Source: DASUPK01 sp963843085 (GTDB taxonomy: Bacteria; Actinomycetota; Thermoleophilia; Solirubrobacterales; 70-9). From it: a stretch of 64,000 bases of DNA. Below the pieces are notes generated by a model, which ran no database searches, was not told the origin of the DNA, and was given only the letters and a program-made list of their open reading frames with translations. Shown piece by piece: positions 26,464-34,645 of this stretch. Numbering within the stretch: the stretch's first letter is position 1; the number at the start of each line of letters is the position of its first letter. Made by a program: the position numbers and the translations under genes. The DNA lies in NCBI GenBank assembly GCA_963843085.1, contig CAWJJG010000010.1, forward strand, positions 434,001 to 498,000, read 5' to 3'.

Positions 26464-27935
26464 CAGGCCGCCTGTCCCGAGCGGGCCAGCTCGCCGAGCT
26501 CTGCGAGCGATTCGGCGATCCCGGTGTTGAGCACGCCGAGGTCCGGGACCGTGTCTCGGTCGGCGTTGATGCAGAAGAAGAGACTGCCGTCGTAGCTGAA
26601 GACCGCGAGGCCGACGGCGTGTTCGGCCGCAATCGGGACCAGGGGCCAGATCTCCTTGACCTTCGAGCCGAAGTAGTAGAGGGGGATCTGCGGGCCGGGG
26701 ACGTTGGTGACCGTGACGTTGAAGAGGCGCGTCGCGAACAGGGCCCGCGCGACGAAGCTGTGCAGCACCGGCGGCATGTGATTGCCGAGGTTGAGCAACA
26801 CGCTCGAGCCCTCGTGCTGCGTTCCGGACTTCAGAGTCTCCGCCTCCTCGACCTGGTGGCGATACCGCTCCTCGGGGTCGGCGGCCCAGACCGGAAGGTG
26901 GACGAACAGGGACGAGATCCGGTTGCCCATCGAGAGGTGGTCGGCTGCAGTGCGGATGTTCATCGGGACCATGGCGCGGAGGCCGGGCTCGGTGATCACC
27001 TCGCCGCGCTCGGTGAGCAGCCGGCGGAAGCCCCCGGCCGCGGCCGCGAGGACGACGTCGTTGAGGGTGCCGCCGAGCGCGTTCTTGATCTCCTTGAGCT
27101 CGTCGAGCTTCACCGTGATCACGGCCAGCTGCCGTCCGGCGCCGATCGGCCGGTTGAGGCTGCACTCCGGGGCCGCGACCAACTCGTCGCGAACGATCAG
27201 CTCGGCCAGGGCACGGGAGCGGTGAGCGGCGTCCCGAGCCCGGCTCGGGTGGGTCGCCATGCCGACCGCGGTCTCGACCGCATGCAGGCCGGCGTGGGCG
27301 GCGCGGAGGGCCGCATGCCCGACGAACAGGTAGGGCTTCGCGACCAGGGAGGCCGCGTGGCGCACTCCCCGCCTGGGAGTCTCTTCGGTGTTGGGGTGGC
27401 CGACGTGCGCCGCCGCGTCCGAGCCGCCGTTGCGGGGGGCTCGGCGCTCGGGCTCGATGTCGAGCAGGGTGGTCGCCATGTCGACGGAGCCAACGCCGTC
27501 GATCATGCAGTGGTGGGTCTTGGTGACGAGGGCCCAGCGCCCGTCGGCCAGCTCGATGACCACGATCTCCCAGAGCGGCTTCGAGCGGTCGAGGCGGTGG
27601 GAGTAGTACTCGCCGGCCCATTCCAGGAGCTCGTCGACTCCGCCGGGCGCGGGCAGCCCCGCGATCCGGACGTGCCGTTCGACGCGGAACCGCCTGTCCT
27701 CCTCCCAGCTGGGCCAGTGCAGGCCGCCGGTATGCGGGGAGGAGAGGCGCTGGGTGTAGCGCGGCAGGTCGGGGAGCCGATCGACTACGTCCTGGCGAAT
27801 CAGGTCGATCGGAGGGGCGCCCCCGCCCGGCTGCGGCTCCAGCAGCATGACGGCGCCGATGTGCATGTGGGCGCTCTGGTCGGCCTCCTCGAGCTCCAGG
27901 AAGGTCGCGTCCAGTGCGGTGAGCTGATCCTCCAT
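26463..27935 (-). CDS. Wax ester synthase / diacylglycerol acyltransferase (WS/DGAT)
   Basis: 490-residue acyl-CoA-dependent acyltransferase. Seen: the catalytic HHxxxDG motif as HHCMIDG (about residue 140), the PLWEIVVIE strand before it, and the second-half NVTVTNVPGP region with SYDGSLFFCINADRD, all typical of the actinobacterial Tgs family. It esterifies fatty acyl groups to long-chain alcohols or diacylglycerol, making storage lipid at the membrane or droplet surface. It begins 16 nt after ppsA ends, and its stop overlaps the porC ATG, placing a storage-lipid enzyme inside the pyruvate operon. Substrate preference (wax or triacylglycerol) cannot be read. Confidence 0.92.
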   Translation of the reverse strand: MEDQLTALDATFLELEEADQSAHMHIGAVMLLEPQPGGGAPPIDLIRQDVVDRLPDLPRYTQRLSSPHTGGLHWPSWEEDRRFRVERHVRIAGLPAPGGVDELLEWAGEYYSHRLDRSKPLWEIVVIELADGRWALVTKTHHCMIDGVGSVDMATTLLDIEPERRAPRNGGSDAAAHVGHPNTEETPRRGVRHAASLVAKPYLFVGHAALRAAHAGLHAVETAVGMATHPSRARDAAHRSRALAELIVRDELVAAPECSLNRPIGAGRQLAVITVKLDELKEIKNALGGTLNDVVLAAAAGGFRRLLTERGEVITEPGLRAMVPMNIRTAADHLSMGNRISSLFVHLPVWAADPEERYRHQVEEAETLKSGTQHEGSSVLLNLGNHMPPVLHSFVARALFATRLFNVTVTNVPGPQIPLYYFGSKVKEIWPLVPIAAEHAVGLAVFSYDGSLFFCINADRDTVPDLGVLNTGIAESLAELGELARSGQAA

Positions 27936-27951
27936 GGCCCCCAGCCCCCCT

Positions 27952-30255
27952 CTAGCTTCCGGCTCGGGTGGCGTCGAGCAGGACGCGCTGCTCGGCGGAG
28001 GCGATCAGGCGGCGCGCGTTGTCGACCGTGTCGATGTTGACCGAGATCGCGTCGATGCCGCACTCGACCAGCAGCTGGGCGTACTCGCGGTGCACGGACG
28101 GTGCCTGGCCGCAGATTGAGGTCGACAGGCCGAGCTCCTTGGCGCGGGGGATCAGCAGCCGCAGGTAGTCCTGGACCGCCGAGTCGCGCTCGTCGAACAT
28201 CGCCGAGAGCACCTCGGAGTCGCGATCGGAGCCCAGCATCAGCTGGGTCAGGTCGTTCGACCCGATCGAGATCCCCTTCACGCCGAGCTCGGCGTAGCGG
28301 GGGAGGTGGAAGTAGACCGACGGGACCTCGGCCATCACCCAGAGCTCGAAGCCGGGCAGGTCGAGCAGGCCTTCCTCGGCCATCACGTTGCGGCACGCGA
28401 TCAGCTCGCGCGGCGTGCGGACGAATGGCAGCATCACGTGGAAGTTCGTGTGGCCGGCGTCCCAGACACGGCGGATCGCGGCGAGCTCGAGCTTGAAGAG
28501 GTCGGGCTCTTTCATGTAGCGGAGGGCGCCCCGGTATCCGATCATCGGGTTCGCCTCCTCCGGCTCGAAGCGGTCGCCGCCCTCGAGCCCCTTGAACTCG
28601 TTGGAGCGGAAGTCGATCGTCCGGTAGGTGATCGGCCTCGGGGCGAAGCCCTCGGCGAACTTGGTCAGCGCCTCGCCCATCCGGACGATGAACTCCTCGC
28701 CCTTGCCCTGCTCGATCAGCAGGCGCGGATGGCGGCCCTCGAGGGCCTCGATCACCATCAGCTCCGCCCGGAGCAGGCCACAGCCCTCGACGTTCAGGCT
28801 TGCAGCCCGCTCGATCTGCGAGGGCTCGGACAGGTTGACGAGGAGCTGGGTCGCGGTGACGGGAGCCCCGCCCCCTAGGGGGGCGGTCCCGTCACCGGAC
28901 CCGGTCTCCTGTCCAGTGACGGCGATTTCGCCCTCGTACACCGTCCCGTGTGTGGCGTCCACGGTGACGAGCTCTCCGTCACGGAGCTTTGAGGTCGCCT
29001 CGGCTGCGCCGACGACGCAGGGGATGCCGAGCTCGCGAGAGACGATCGCGGCGTGGCAGGTCATGCCGCCGGAGTCGGTGATGATCGCGGCCGAGCGCCT
29101 CATCAGCGGGACCCAGTCGGGCGCCGTCATGTGGGTGACGAGGACGTCGCCCTCCTTCAGGTCGTTGCCCTGGCTGATCTCCGAGATGATCTTGACCTCG
29201 CCATGGGCGACGCCGGGCGCGGCGCCCAGGCCGCGGACCAGCGCCTCGCCCTCGTGCTCGGCGAGCGTCACGGAGGTGTCGCCGCCGGAGGAGGTCACGG
29301 GCCGGCTCTGGAGCATCCAGGCGAGGCCCTCCTCGTCGAAGGCCCACTCGGTGTCCTGCGGGGTGCCGTAGTGCTTTTCGTCGCGGATGCCGAGCTCGGC
29401 AATGCGGCGAACCTCGTCATCGGTGAGCACCGGCTGGGTGGACTCGTCTCCGGAGAGCTCACGGGTGCGGGTGCCACCCTCGGGCAGCGGCTCGATGACG
29501 AGCTCCTTGCGCTTCACGTCGCGCTTCTCGATGTGGAGCGTCTTCTTGTCGATCACGTAGCGGTCGGGAGACACCTGACCAGAGACGACCGACTCGCCGA
29601 GGCCGAGGGAGCCCTCGATGACGAGGCGATCATGGTCGCCTGAGGCGGGGTCGATGGTGAACATGACGCCGGCTCGGGTGGAGAGGATCTGCAGCTGGAC
29701 GACGACCGCGATGTCCATGTCAGACTGGCCGAAGCCCTGCTTGGCGCGGTAGAAGACGGTGCGGGCGCCGAACAGCGAGGACCAGCAGCGGCGGACCGCG
29801 TCGACGACCTCGTCCGGGCCGCGGACGTTCAGGAAGGTCTCGTTCATACCGGCGAAGGAGGCGGCCTCGGTGTCCTCTGCCGTGGCGGACGAGCGGACGG
29901 CGACGGGAGGGTTGTCGCGGTCGCCGGCTAGCTCCAGGTAGGCAGCGCGGATATCGTCAGCCACCTCGTCGGGGACGGGCTCGGCCTCGACCATCTTGCG
30001 GACTTCCTTGGTGGCGATGTCCAGCGCGGCGGTGTCGTCCACGTCCACGGAGGAGAGCCGCTCCTCGATCCGGTCGCGAAGGCCACCCGTGTCGCAGAAG
30101 AGAGCGTATGAGGAGGCGCCGACGACGAAGCCGGGGGGGACCGGGAGGCCCGCCGCGGTCATCTCGCCGAGATTGGCGCCCTTGCCGCCGGCGTAGTCGG
30201 TGTCCTGCTTGGAGAGCTCTTCGAAGCGGCGGAGCAGATCGGTCGTAACGGTCAT
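27952..30255 (-). CDS. ppsA: Phosphoenolpyruvate synthase (pyruvate, water dikinase)
   Basis: 767 residues. Order seen: N-terminal ATP-grasp nucleotide domain (YAGGKGANLGEM, AVRSSATAEDTEAASFAGMNE split across two motifs, FMIDPASGD-like MFTIDPASGD), swivelling phospho-His domain (GGMTCHAAIVSREL, His about residue 398), and C-terminal PEP/pyruvate TIM barrel (GSNDLTQLMLGSDRDSE, ICGQAPS). It converts pyruvate plus ATP to PEP, AMP and phosphate. The length and motif spacing fit PpsA rather than pyruvate phosphate dikinase (about 880). The ATG at 30255 follows an AAGGGG element. It heads the operon with WS/DGAT and POR and is divergent from pckG. Confidence 0.93.
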   Translation of the reverse strand: MTVTTDLLRRFEELSKQDTDYAGGKGANLGEMTAAGLPVPPGFVVGASSYALFCDTGGLRDRIEERLSSVDVDDTAALDIATKEVRKMVEAEPVPDEVADDIRAAYLELAGDRDNPPVAVRSSATAEDTEAASFAGMNETFLNVRGPDEVVDAVRRCWSSLFGARTVFYRAKQGFGQSDMDIAVVVQLQILSTRAGVMFTIDPASGDHDRLVIEGSLGLGESVVSGQVSPDRYVIDKKTLHIEKRDVKRKELVIEPLPEGGTRTRELSGDESTQPVLTDDEVRRIAELGIRDEKHYGTPQDTEWAFDEEGLAWMLQSRPVTSSGGDTSVTLAEHEGEALVRGLGAAPGVAHGEVKIISEISQGNDLKEGDVLVTHMTAPDWVPLMRRSAAIITDSGGMTCHAAIVSRELGIPCVVGAAEATSKLRDGELVTVDATHGTVYEGEIAVTGQETGSGDGTAPLGGGAPVTATQLLVNLSEPSQIERAASLNVEGCGLLRAELMVIEALEGRHPRLLIEQGKGEEFIVRMGEALTKFAEGFAPRPITYRTIDFRSNEFKGLEGGDRFEPEEANPMIGYRGALRYMKEPDLFKLELAAIRRVWDAGHTNFHVMLPFVRTPRELIACRNVMAEEGLLDLPGFELWVMAEVPSVYFHLPRYAELGVKGISIGSNDLTQLMLGSDRDSEVLSAMFDERDSAVQDYLRLLIPRAKELGLSTSICGQAPSVHREYAQLLVECGIDAISVNIDTVDNARRLIASAEQRVLLDATRAGS

Positions 30256-30553
30256 CGGAACCCCTTCCAGATGGCGAATGGTCTGTGTGCCCAACCTATG
30301 CCTGGAGTGTGCGTGCCGCGTCAGCGCCGCGCACCGGTCTTCGGGGTGGGATGACTACGCAGGTGCCTACGTGCTGAGCACCGATGGATGTCCTCGGGCT
30401 GATCACTACGGTGGGCCCACAAAATCCGCGAATCCCTACGATTCGCCGGGCATCCCTCCCTTTGGAACCGCGCTTGGGCGCCGAGCGGTGTGAAAACATC
30501 TCGCGCCTCGCAGGGAGGGGGAACCCATCGAAACCAAGGAGTTGAACGCATCA
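30256..30553. promoter_or_regulatory. Divergent promoter region of ppsA and pckG
   Basis: About 298 bases, less GC-rich than the flanking genes, separating two PEP-forming enzymes. An AAGGAG at 30536-30541 serves pckG. I find no perfect palindrome or riboswitch-like fold by eye. Shared control of both genes is plausible but not shown. Confidence 0.5.
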
Positions 30554-32362
30554 GTGAGTGAGACAACTGCCGCGCAAGAGGCACCGACGACGCACGCCAA
30601 GCTGGTCTCCTGGGTCGAGGAGATGGCCGAGTTGACCCAGCCCGATTCGATCCATTGGTGTGACGGATCCGCGGCCGAGTACGACGACCTCTGTCAGACG
30701 CTGGTCGACGCCGGGACCTTCGAGAAGCTCTCCGACGCCAAGCGTCCCAACTCCTATCTGGCCCGCTCCGACCCCGACGATGTGGCCAGGGTGGAGGACC
30801 GCACCTTCATCTGCTCCGAGCAGGAGGAGGACGCCGGTCCCAACAACAACTGGCATCACCCGGAGGAGATGCGGGAGTTGCTCACAGACCTCTTCAGCGG
30901 CTCGATGCAGGGCCGCACGATGTACGTCGTGCCCTTCTCGATGGGCCCGATCGGCTCCCCGGTTGCGCAGATCGGCGTCCAGGTGACCGATTCGGCCTAT
31001 GTCGCAACCTCGATGCGGATCATGACCCGGATGGGGGCCAAGGCCCTCGAGGCGCTCGGTGAGGACGGGGACTTCGTCCCCTGCGTCCATTCGGTCGGCA
31101 TGCCGCTCACCCACGGCGAGCACGACGTCCCCTGGCCCTGTAACGAGACGAAGTACATCGTCCACTTCCCGGAGGCCCGCGAGATCTGGTCCTACGGCTC
31201 GGGCTACGGCGGCAACGCGCTGCTCGGGAAGAAGTGCCTCGCCCTGCGCATCGCCTCGGCGATGGCCCGCGACGAGGGCTGGATGGCCGAGCACATGCTG
31301 ATCATCAAGCTGACCTCACCGGAGGGCACGGTCAAGCACCTGGCGGCGGCGTTCCCGTCGGCCTCGGGCAAGACCAATCTCGCGATGCTCGTGCCGAGCG
31401 TCCCGGGCTGGAAGGTGCAGACGATCGGCGACGACATCGCCTGGATCCGATTCGGGGAGGACGGGCGCCTCTACGCCATCAACCCGGAGGCCGGCTTCTT
31501 CGGCGTCGCGCCCGGCACCGGCGTCAAGACCAACCCCAACGCGATGAAGTCGGTCGAGCGCGACACGATCTTCACCAACGTCGCCAAGACCGATGACGGC
31601 GACATCTGGTGGGAGGGAATGGGCGACGCCCCCGACCATCTGATCGACTGGAAGGGCCGCGACTGGACGCCCGAGAAGGACGAGCCGGCTGCGCACCCCA
31701 ACTCCCGCTTCACCGTGTCGGTCACCCAGTGCCCGACCTTCGATCCGGCCTGGGACGACCCGGCCGGCGTGCCGATCGACGCCTTCCTGTTCGGTGGCCG
31801 CCGCGCGACGGCGGTGCCGCTCGTGCACGAGGCGTACGACTGGGAGCACGGCGTGTTCCTCGCCTCGACGATGTCGGTCGAGACGACCGCAGCCGCCGCC
31901 GGCGCGGTGGGTCAGCTCCGGTTCGACCCGTTCGCGATGCTCCCGTTCTGCGGCTACAACATGGCCGACTACATGAAGCACTGGCTGGAGATCGGCGCCA
32001 AGGGCGACGACTCGAAGCTCCCGAAGATCTTCGTCGTCAACTGGTTCCGCAAGGACGATGACGGCAAGTTCATCTGGCCCGGCTTCGGCGAGAACATCCG
32101 GGTGCTCGACTGGATCTGCCGCCGCACCGCGCGCGAGGGTGAGGCCGACGAGACTCCGATCGGGCTGGTGCCGCCGGCCGGCGACATCAACACCGAGGGC
32201 CTCGACATCTCCGACGACGACATGGAGACCCTGCTCAAGGTCGACCCCGACGAGGTGCGCCAGCAGCTCCACCAGGTCTCCTCCCACCTGGCGCAGTTCG
32301 GCTCCCGCCTGCCGGATGAGGTGCGCGGCCAGCTGAAGGCTTTGGAAGACCGGCTCGGATAA
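30554..32362 (+). CDS. pckG: Phosphoenolpyruvate carboxykinase (GTP)
   Basis: About 602 residues, the usual length of GTP-type PEPCK. Seen: SHxxAH-region equivalent (SVGMPLTHGEHD), GSGYGGNALLGKKC, the P-loop AFPSASGKTNLAML (about residue 265), the WEHGVFLASTMSVETTAAA motif, and PFCGYNMADYMKHWL near the guanine site. The P-loop Cys that is almost universal in GTP-PEPCK (SACGKT) is Ser here. It interconverts oxaloacetate and PEP. Start: a GTG at 30554 lies 12 nt after AAGGAG; a TTG at 30542 would abut that element and is less likely. A hairpin terminator follows the stop. Confidence 0.93.
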   Translation: MSETTAAQEAPTTHAKLVSWVEEMAELTQPDSIHWCDGSAAEYDDLCQTLVDAGTFEKLSDAKRPNSYLARSDPDDVARVEDRTFICSEQEEDAGPNNNWHHPEEMRELLTDLFSGSMQGRTMYVVPFSMGPIGSPVAQIGVQVTDSAYVATSMRIMTRMGAKALEALGEDGDFVPCVHSVGMPLTHGEHDVPWPCNETKYIVHFPEAREIWSYGSGYGGNALLGKKCLALRIASAMARDEGWMAEHMLIIKLTSPEGTVKHLAAAFPSASGKTNLAMLVPSVPGWKVQTIGDDIAWIRFGEDGRLYAINPEAGFFGVAPGTGVKTNPNAMKSVERDTIFTNVAKTDDGDIWWEGMGDAPDHLIDWKGRDWTPEKDEPAAHPNSRFTVSVTQCPTFDPAWDDPAGVPIDAFLFGGRRATAVPLVHEAYDWEHGVFLASTMSVETTAAAAGAVGQLRFDPFAMLPFCGYNMADYMKHWLEIGAKGDDSKLPKIFVVNWFRKDDDGKFIWPGFGENIRVLDWICRRTAREGEADETPIGLVPPAGDINTEGLDISDDDMETLLKVDPDEVRQQLHQVSSHLAQFGSRLPDEVRGQLKALEDRLG

Positions 32363-32369
32363 ACCCGCG

Positions 32370-32390
32370 GCGCCCCCGGGATGGGGGCGC
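32370..32390. terminator. Intrinsic-terminator-like hairpin after pckG
   Basis: Perfect 8-bp stem GCGCCCCC / GGGGGCGC with a GGGAT loop, 8 nt after the pckG stop, followed by CTTGTC. The T-run is poor, as often in high-GC actinobacteria. Confidence 0.7.
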
Positions 32391-32540
32391 TTGTCAAGGA
32401 CCGGGTGCCGGCGCTATCCGTTTGGTGGCGGGCGCTATGGAAAGACCGCAGCGCTCGCCTGGTCGCGGTAGCCGCCGCTCCCCTTCAGGTAGCGAGCGCA
32501 CCCGGTCCCAGGGTCATTACCCTGCACAAGGCCGCGGCGC

Positions 32541-34568
32541 TCAGCGGCCCTTCCGCTTGCGCGCGCTCTTCTTCAGCTTCTTGCAGCGCTTGACGGGGTC
32601 GGCCTTGTCGCGGAAGGCCTGCCCGCCGCTCTTGCCGCAGTCGACCGTGCGGTCGCGCTGGCCGTCCTGTGACTCGAGCGTGTCGAAGCCGCCGTCGCCG
32701 TAGAGGCTGTCGATCCCGCTGCCGCCGTCGATGTCGTCGGCGCCGCCCATGCCGTGGATGACGTCATTGCCGCCGCGGCCCAGGATCAGCGGGTTCTTGC
32801 CGTTCGTCCCGGTGAGGATGTCGGGGCCGTCCGATCCCTCCAGAATCTCCAGGTCGTTGGCCAGGTGGGTGGGGGTGCAGTTGCCGCGGTCGGGGTCGGT
32901 TGCGGTGCCCCCGAGGGTCGCCTTGACGCCGTTCTTAGGCGCGAACTTGTAGCGGGCGAAGCCGGCGATGTCGAAGCCCGGGCCTCCGCTGTAGTCGTGG
33001 CCCTGGCAGACATCGTCCGTGACGAGCTGGTCGTTCCCGTTGCCGCCGTTGAGCTTGTCGCCGCCGCTGCCGAGACCGAGCAGCGCGTCGCTGCCGTCAC
33101 CGCCGTTGAGGACGTCGTTTCCGGACTGCCCGCTGTAGAGGATGTCGTCGCCAGAGGTGCCGTCGAGGACGTCGCTTCCCGGTCCGCCGTCCATGAGGGT
33201 GGTCATTGTCGACGGAAAGCTGCCTGAGAGGCTCAGGTGGTCATTCCCCGAGTCACCCCACACGGTGACGAAGCTGAGCGGGGTCGAGGGTGTGGGGCAC
33301 TGGACCAGGGCGCGCAGGACGGCGCAGGTGTCGACCGGGCCGCGCAGGCTGGAGATCGCCGAGCCGGCGCGCGACGTCACGGAGAAGACGCCGTTGGCCG
33401 CCGCGACGAGCAGGTCGTCGTTGGCGCCATTCTGGGCGCCGATCACGTAGAGGCCGGGGTCGGGACCGCGTGGGTCCATGTAGACGAACGCTCCTGACGG
33501 CCTCGGGTCCGAGGGCGTCTCGGGGAGCGCGCCGAGGCCGCACGCGGTGGTCTTGCCCCCGCCGCTCACGGTGCAGCTGTCGTCGCCGGGGCCGCCATTG
33601 AGCTGGTCGGCGCCGCCGCCACCCGCGATCTTGTCGTTCCCGGGGCCGCCGTCCAGGTCGTCGGATCCGCTCGCCCCCGTGAGCGTGTCGTCGAAGGCAG
33701 AGCCGAGAAAGCCCTCGACCCCGTTGAACTGCTCGTATCCGTCGGGGGTCATGGCCTGGCCCGAGGGCATGTCGACGTTGACGCCGTTCGTGGTGTCAAA
33801 GGAGGGTGTGGTGTCCGCGTAGCTCACCGTGTCGATTCCGTCGCCGCCGGCGTAGGTGTCGCCGTTCGGGCCTCCGCGCATCCAGTCGTTGCCGCTGCCG
33901 CCGCTCATCTTGTCGTTGCCGTGGCCACCGACGAGCAGGTCGTCGCCGGGGCCGCCGTCCATGTGGTCGTCGAGCAGGTCGCCGTAGAGCCGGTCGTTGC
34001 CAGTCCCGCCGGTCATGTCCTCGCCGCCCGAACCGCCGTGGATCTCGTCGACACCGTCCCCTCCGTCGAGGGTGTCGCTCCCGTCACCGCCCTGGATCAG
34101 GTCGTCTCCGGGGCCGCCCTCGACGTGGTCGCGGTCGCTGCCGCCGTCGAGGCTGTCGTTGCCCGTGCCGCCGTCGATCGCGTCGGGGCTCGGACCACCG
34201 ACGATCGTGTCGTTGCCGTCCTCCCCGAAGCTCGAGTCCTTGCCCTTGATGTTCACGATCGTGTCGTCGCCGGTTCCGCCGTAGACGTGATCGGTTCCCC
34301 GGCCGGCGAGAACGCGGTCGTTGCCGTCACCCGCGCAGACCACATCCGAGCCCTTGCCGGTGACGATGTAGTCGTTCCCGGCGCCCGCGACCACCACTTG
34401 GTTGCCGTGCCCGTGATGCGGCGCGACGTACTTGTTGTTGCCGCCGCCCAGCACGACCGTCGCCTTCTTTCCGTGGCAGGTGGGACGCGCCTGGGCGGCA
34501 GTGGGAACGAGCAGGAGCGCTGCCGTGCCGAGCAGGGTGAGACCGAGTGATGCGAGCCGCAGGCGCAT
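32541..34568 (-). CDS. Secreted RTX-like calcium-binding repeat protein
   Basis: 675 residues. Seen: a Sec signal peptide (MRLRLASLGLTLLG...PTAAQA), then two blocks of nonapeptide repeats of the GGxGxDxxx type (for example GGTGDDTIV, GGPGDDLLV, GGSGNDWMR) separated by a non-repeat middle region, and a basic Cys-containing end (KRCKKLKKSARKRKGR). Such repeats fold into calcium-binding parallel beta-rolls. No protease, lipase or toxin domain is present, so this is a repeat-only surface or matrix protein. Type I secretion usually recognises a C-terminal signal; the signal peptide here argues for Sec export. A smaller relative lies at 55001. Confidence 0.85.
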   Translation of the reverse strand: MRLRLASLGLTLLGTAALLLVPTAAQARPTCHGKKATVVLGGGNNKYVAPHHGHGNQVVVAGAGNDYIVTGKGSDVVCAGDGNDRVLAGRGTDHVYGGTGDDTIVNIKGKDSSFGEDGNDTIVGGPSPDAIDGGTGNDSLDGGSDRDHVEGGPGDDLIQGGDGSDTLDGGDGVDEIHGGSGGEDMTGGTGNDRLYGDLLDDHMDGGPGDDLLVGGHGNDKMSGGSGNDWMRGGPNGDTYAGGDGIDTVSYADTTPSFDTTNGVNVDMPSGQAMTPDGYEQFNGVEGFLGSAFDDTLTGASGSDDLDGGPGNDKIAGGGGADQLNGGPGDDSCTVSGGGKTTACGLGALPETPSDPRPSGAFVYMDPRGPDPGLYVIGAQNGANDDLLVAAANGVFSVTSRAGSAISSLRGPVDTCAVLRALVQCPTPSTPLSFVTVWGDSGNDHLSLSGSFPSTMTTLMDGGPGSDVLDGTSGDDILYSGQSGNDVLNGGDGSDALLGLGSGGDKLNGGNGNDQLVTDDVCQGHDYSGGPGFDIAGFARYKFAPKNGVKATLGGTATDPDRGNCTPTHLANDLEILEGSDGPDILTGTNGKNPLILGRGGNDVIHGMGGADDIDGGSGIDSLYGDGGFDTLESQDGQRDRTVDCGKSGGQAFRDKADPVKRCKKLKKSARKRKGR

Positions 34569-34630
34569 TACTAGTTCATCGGGAATGGGGCGGGCGGCTA
34601 AATGCGCACTACTGGGTACCGGTCTAGGCA

Positions 34631-34636
34631 TAGAAT
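34631..34636 (+). promoter_or_regulatory. -10 element of the TrpB2-like gene (leaderless)
   Basis: TAGAAT, 9 nt before the ATG at 34646. Confidence 0.5.
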
Positions 34637-34645
34637 CGCGCGGCG

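Noticed and set aside
33500..34300. Regular GC-rich short repeats, considered as CRISPR or minisatellite
   Set aside because: The 27-base period encodes GGxGxDxxx nonapeptides in an open frame; spacing and degeneracy are those of RTX coding repeats.
34564..34645. Leaderless signal considered for the RTX-like gene at 34568
   Set aside because: No TANNNT at the required distance on the minus strand; the pattern is not forced onto every gene.
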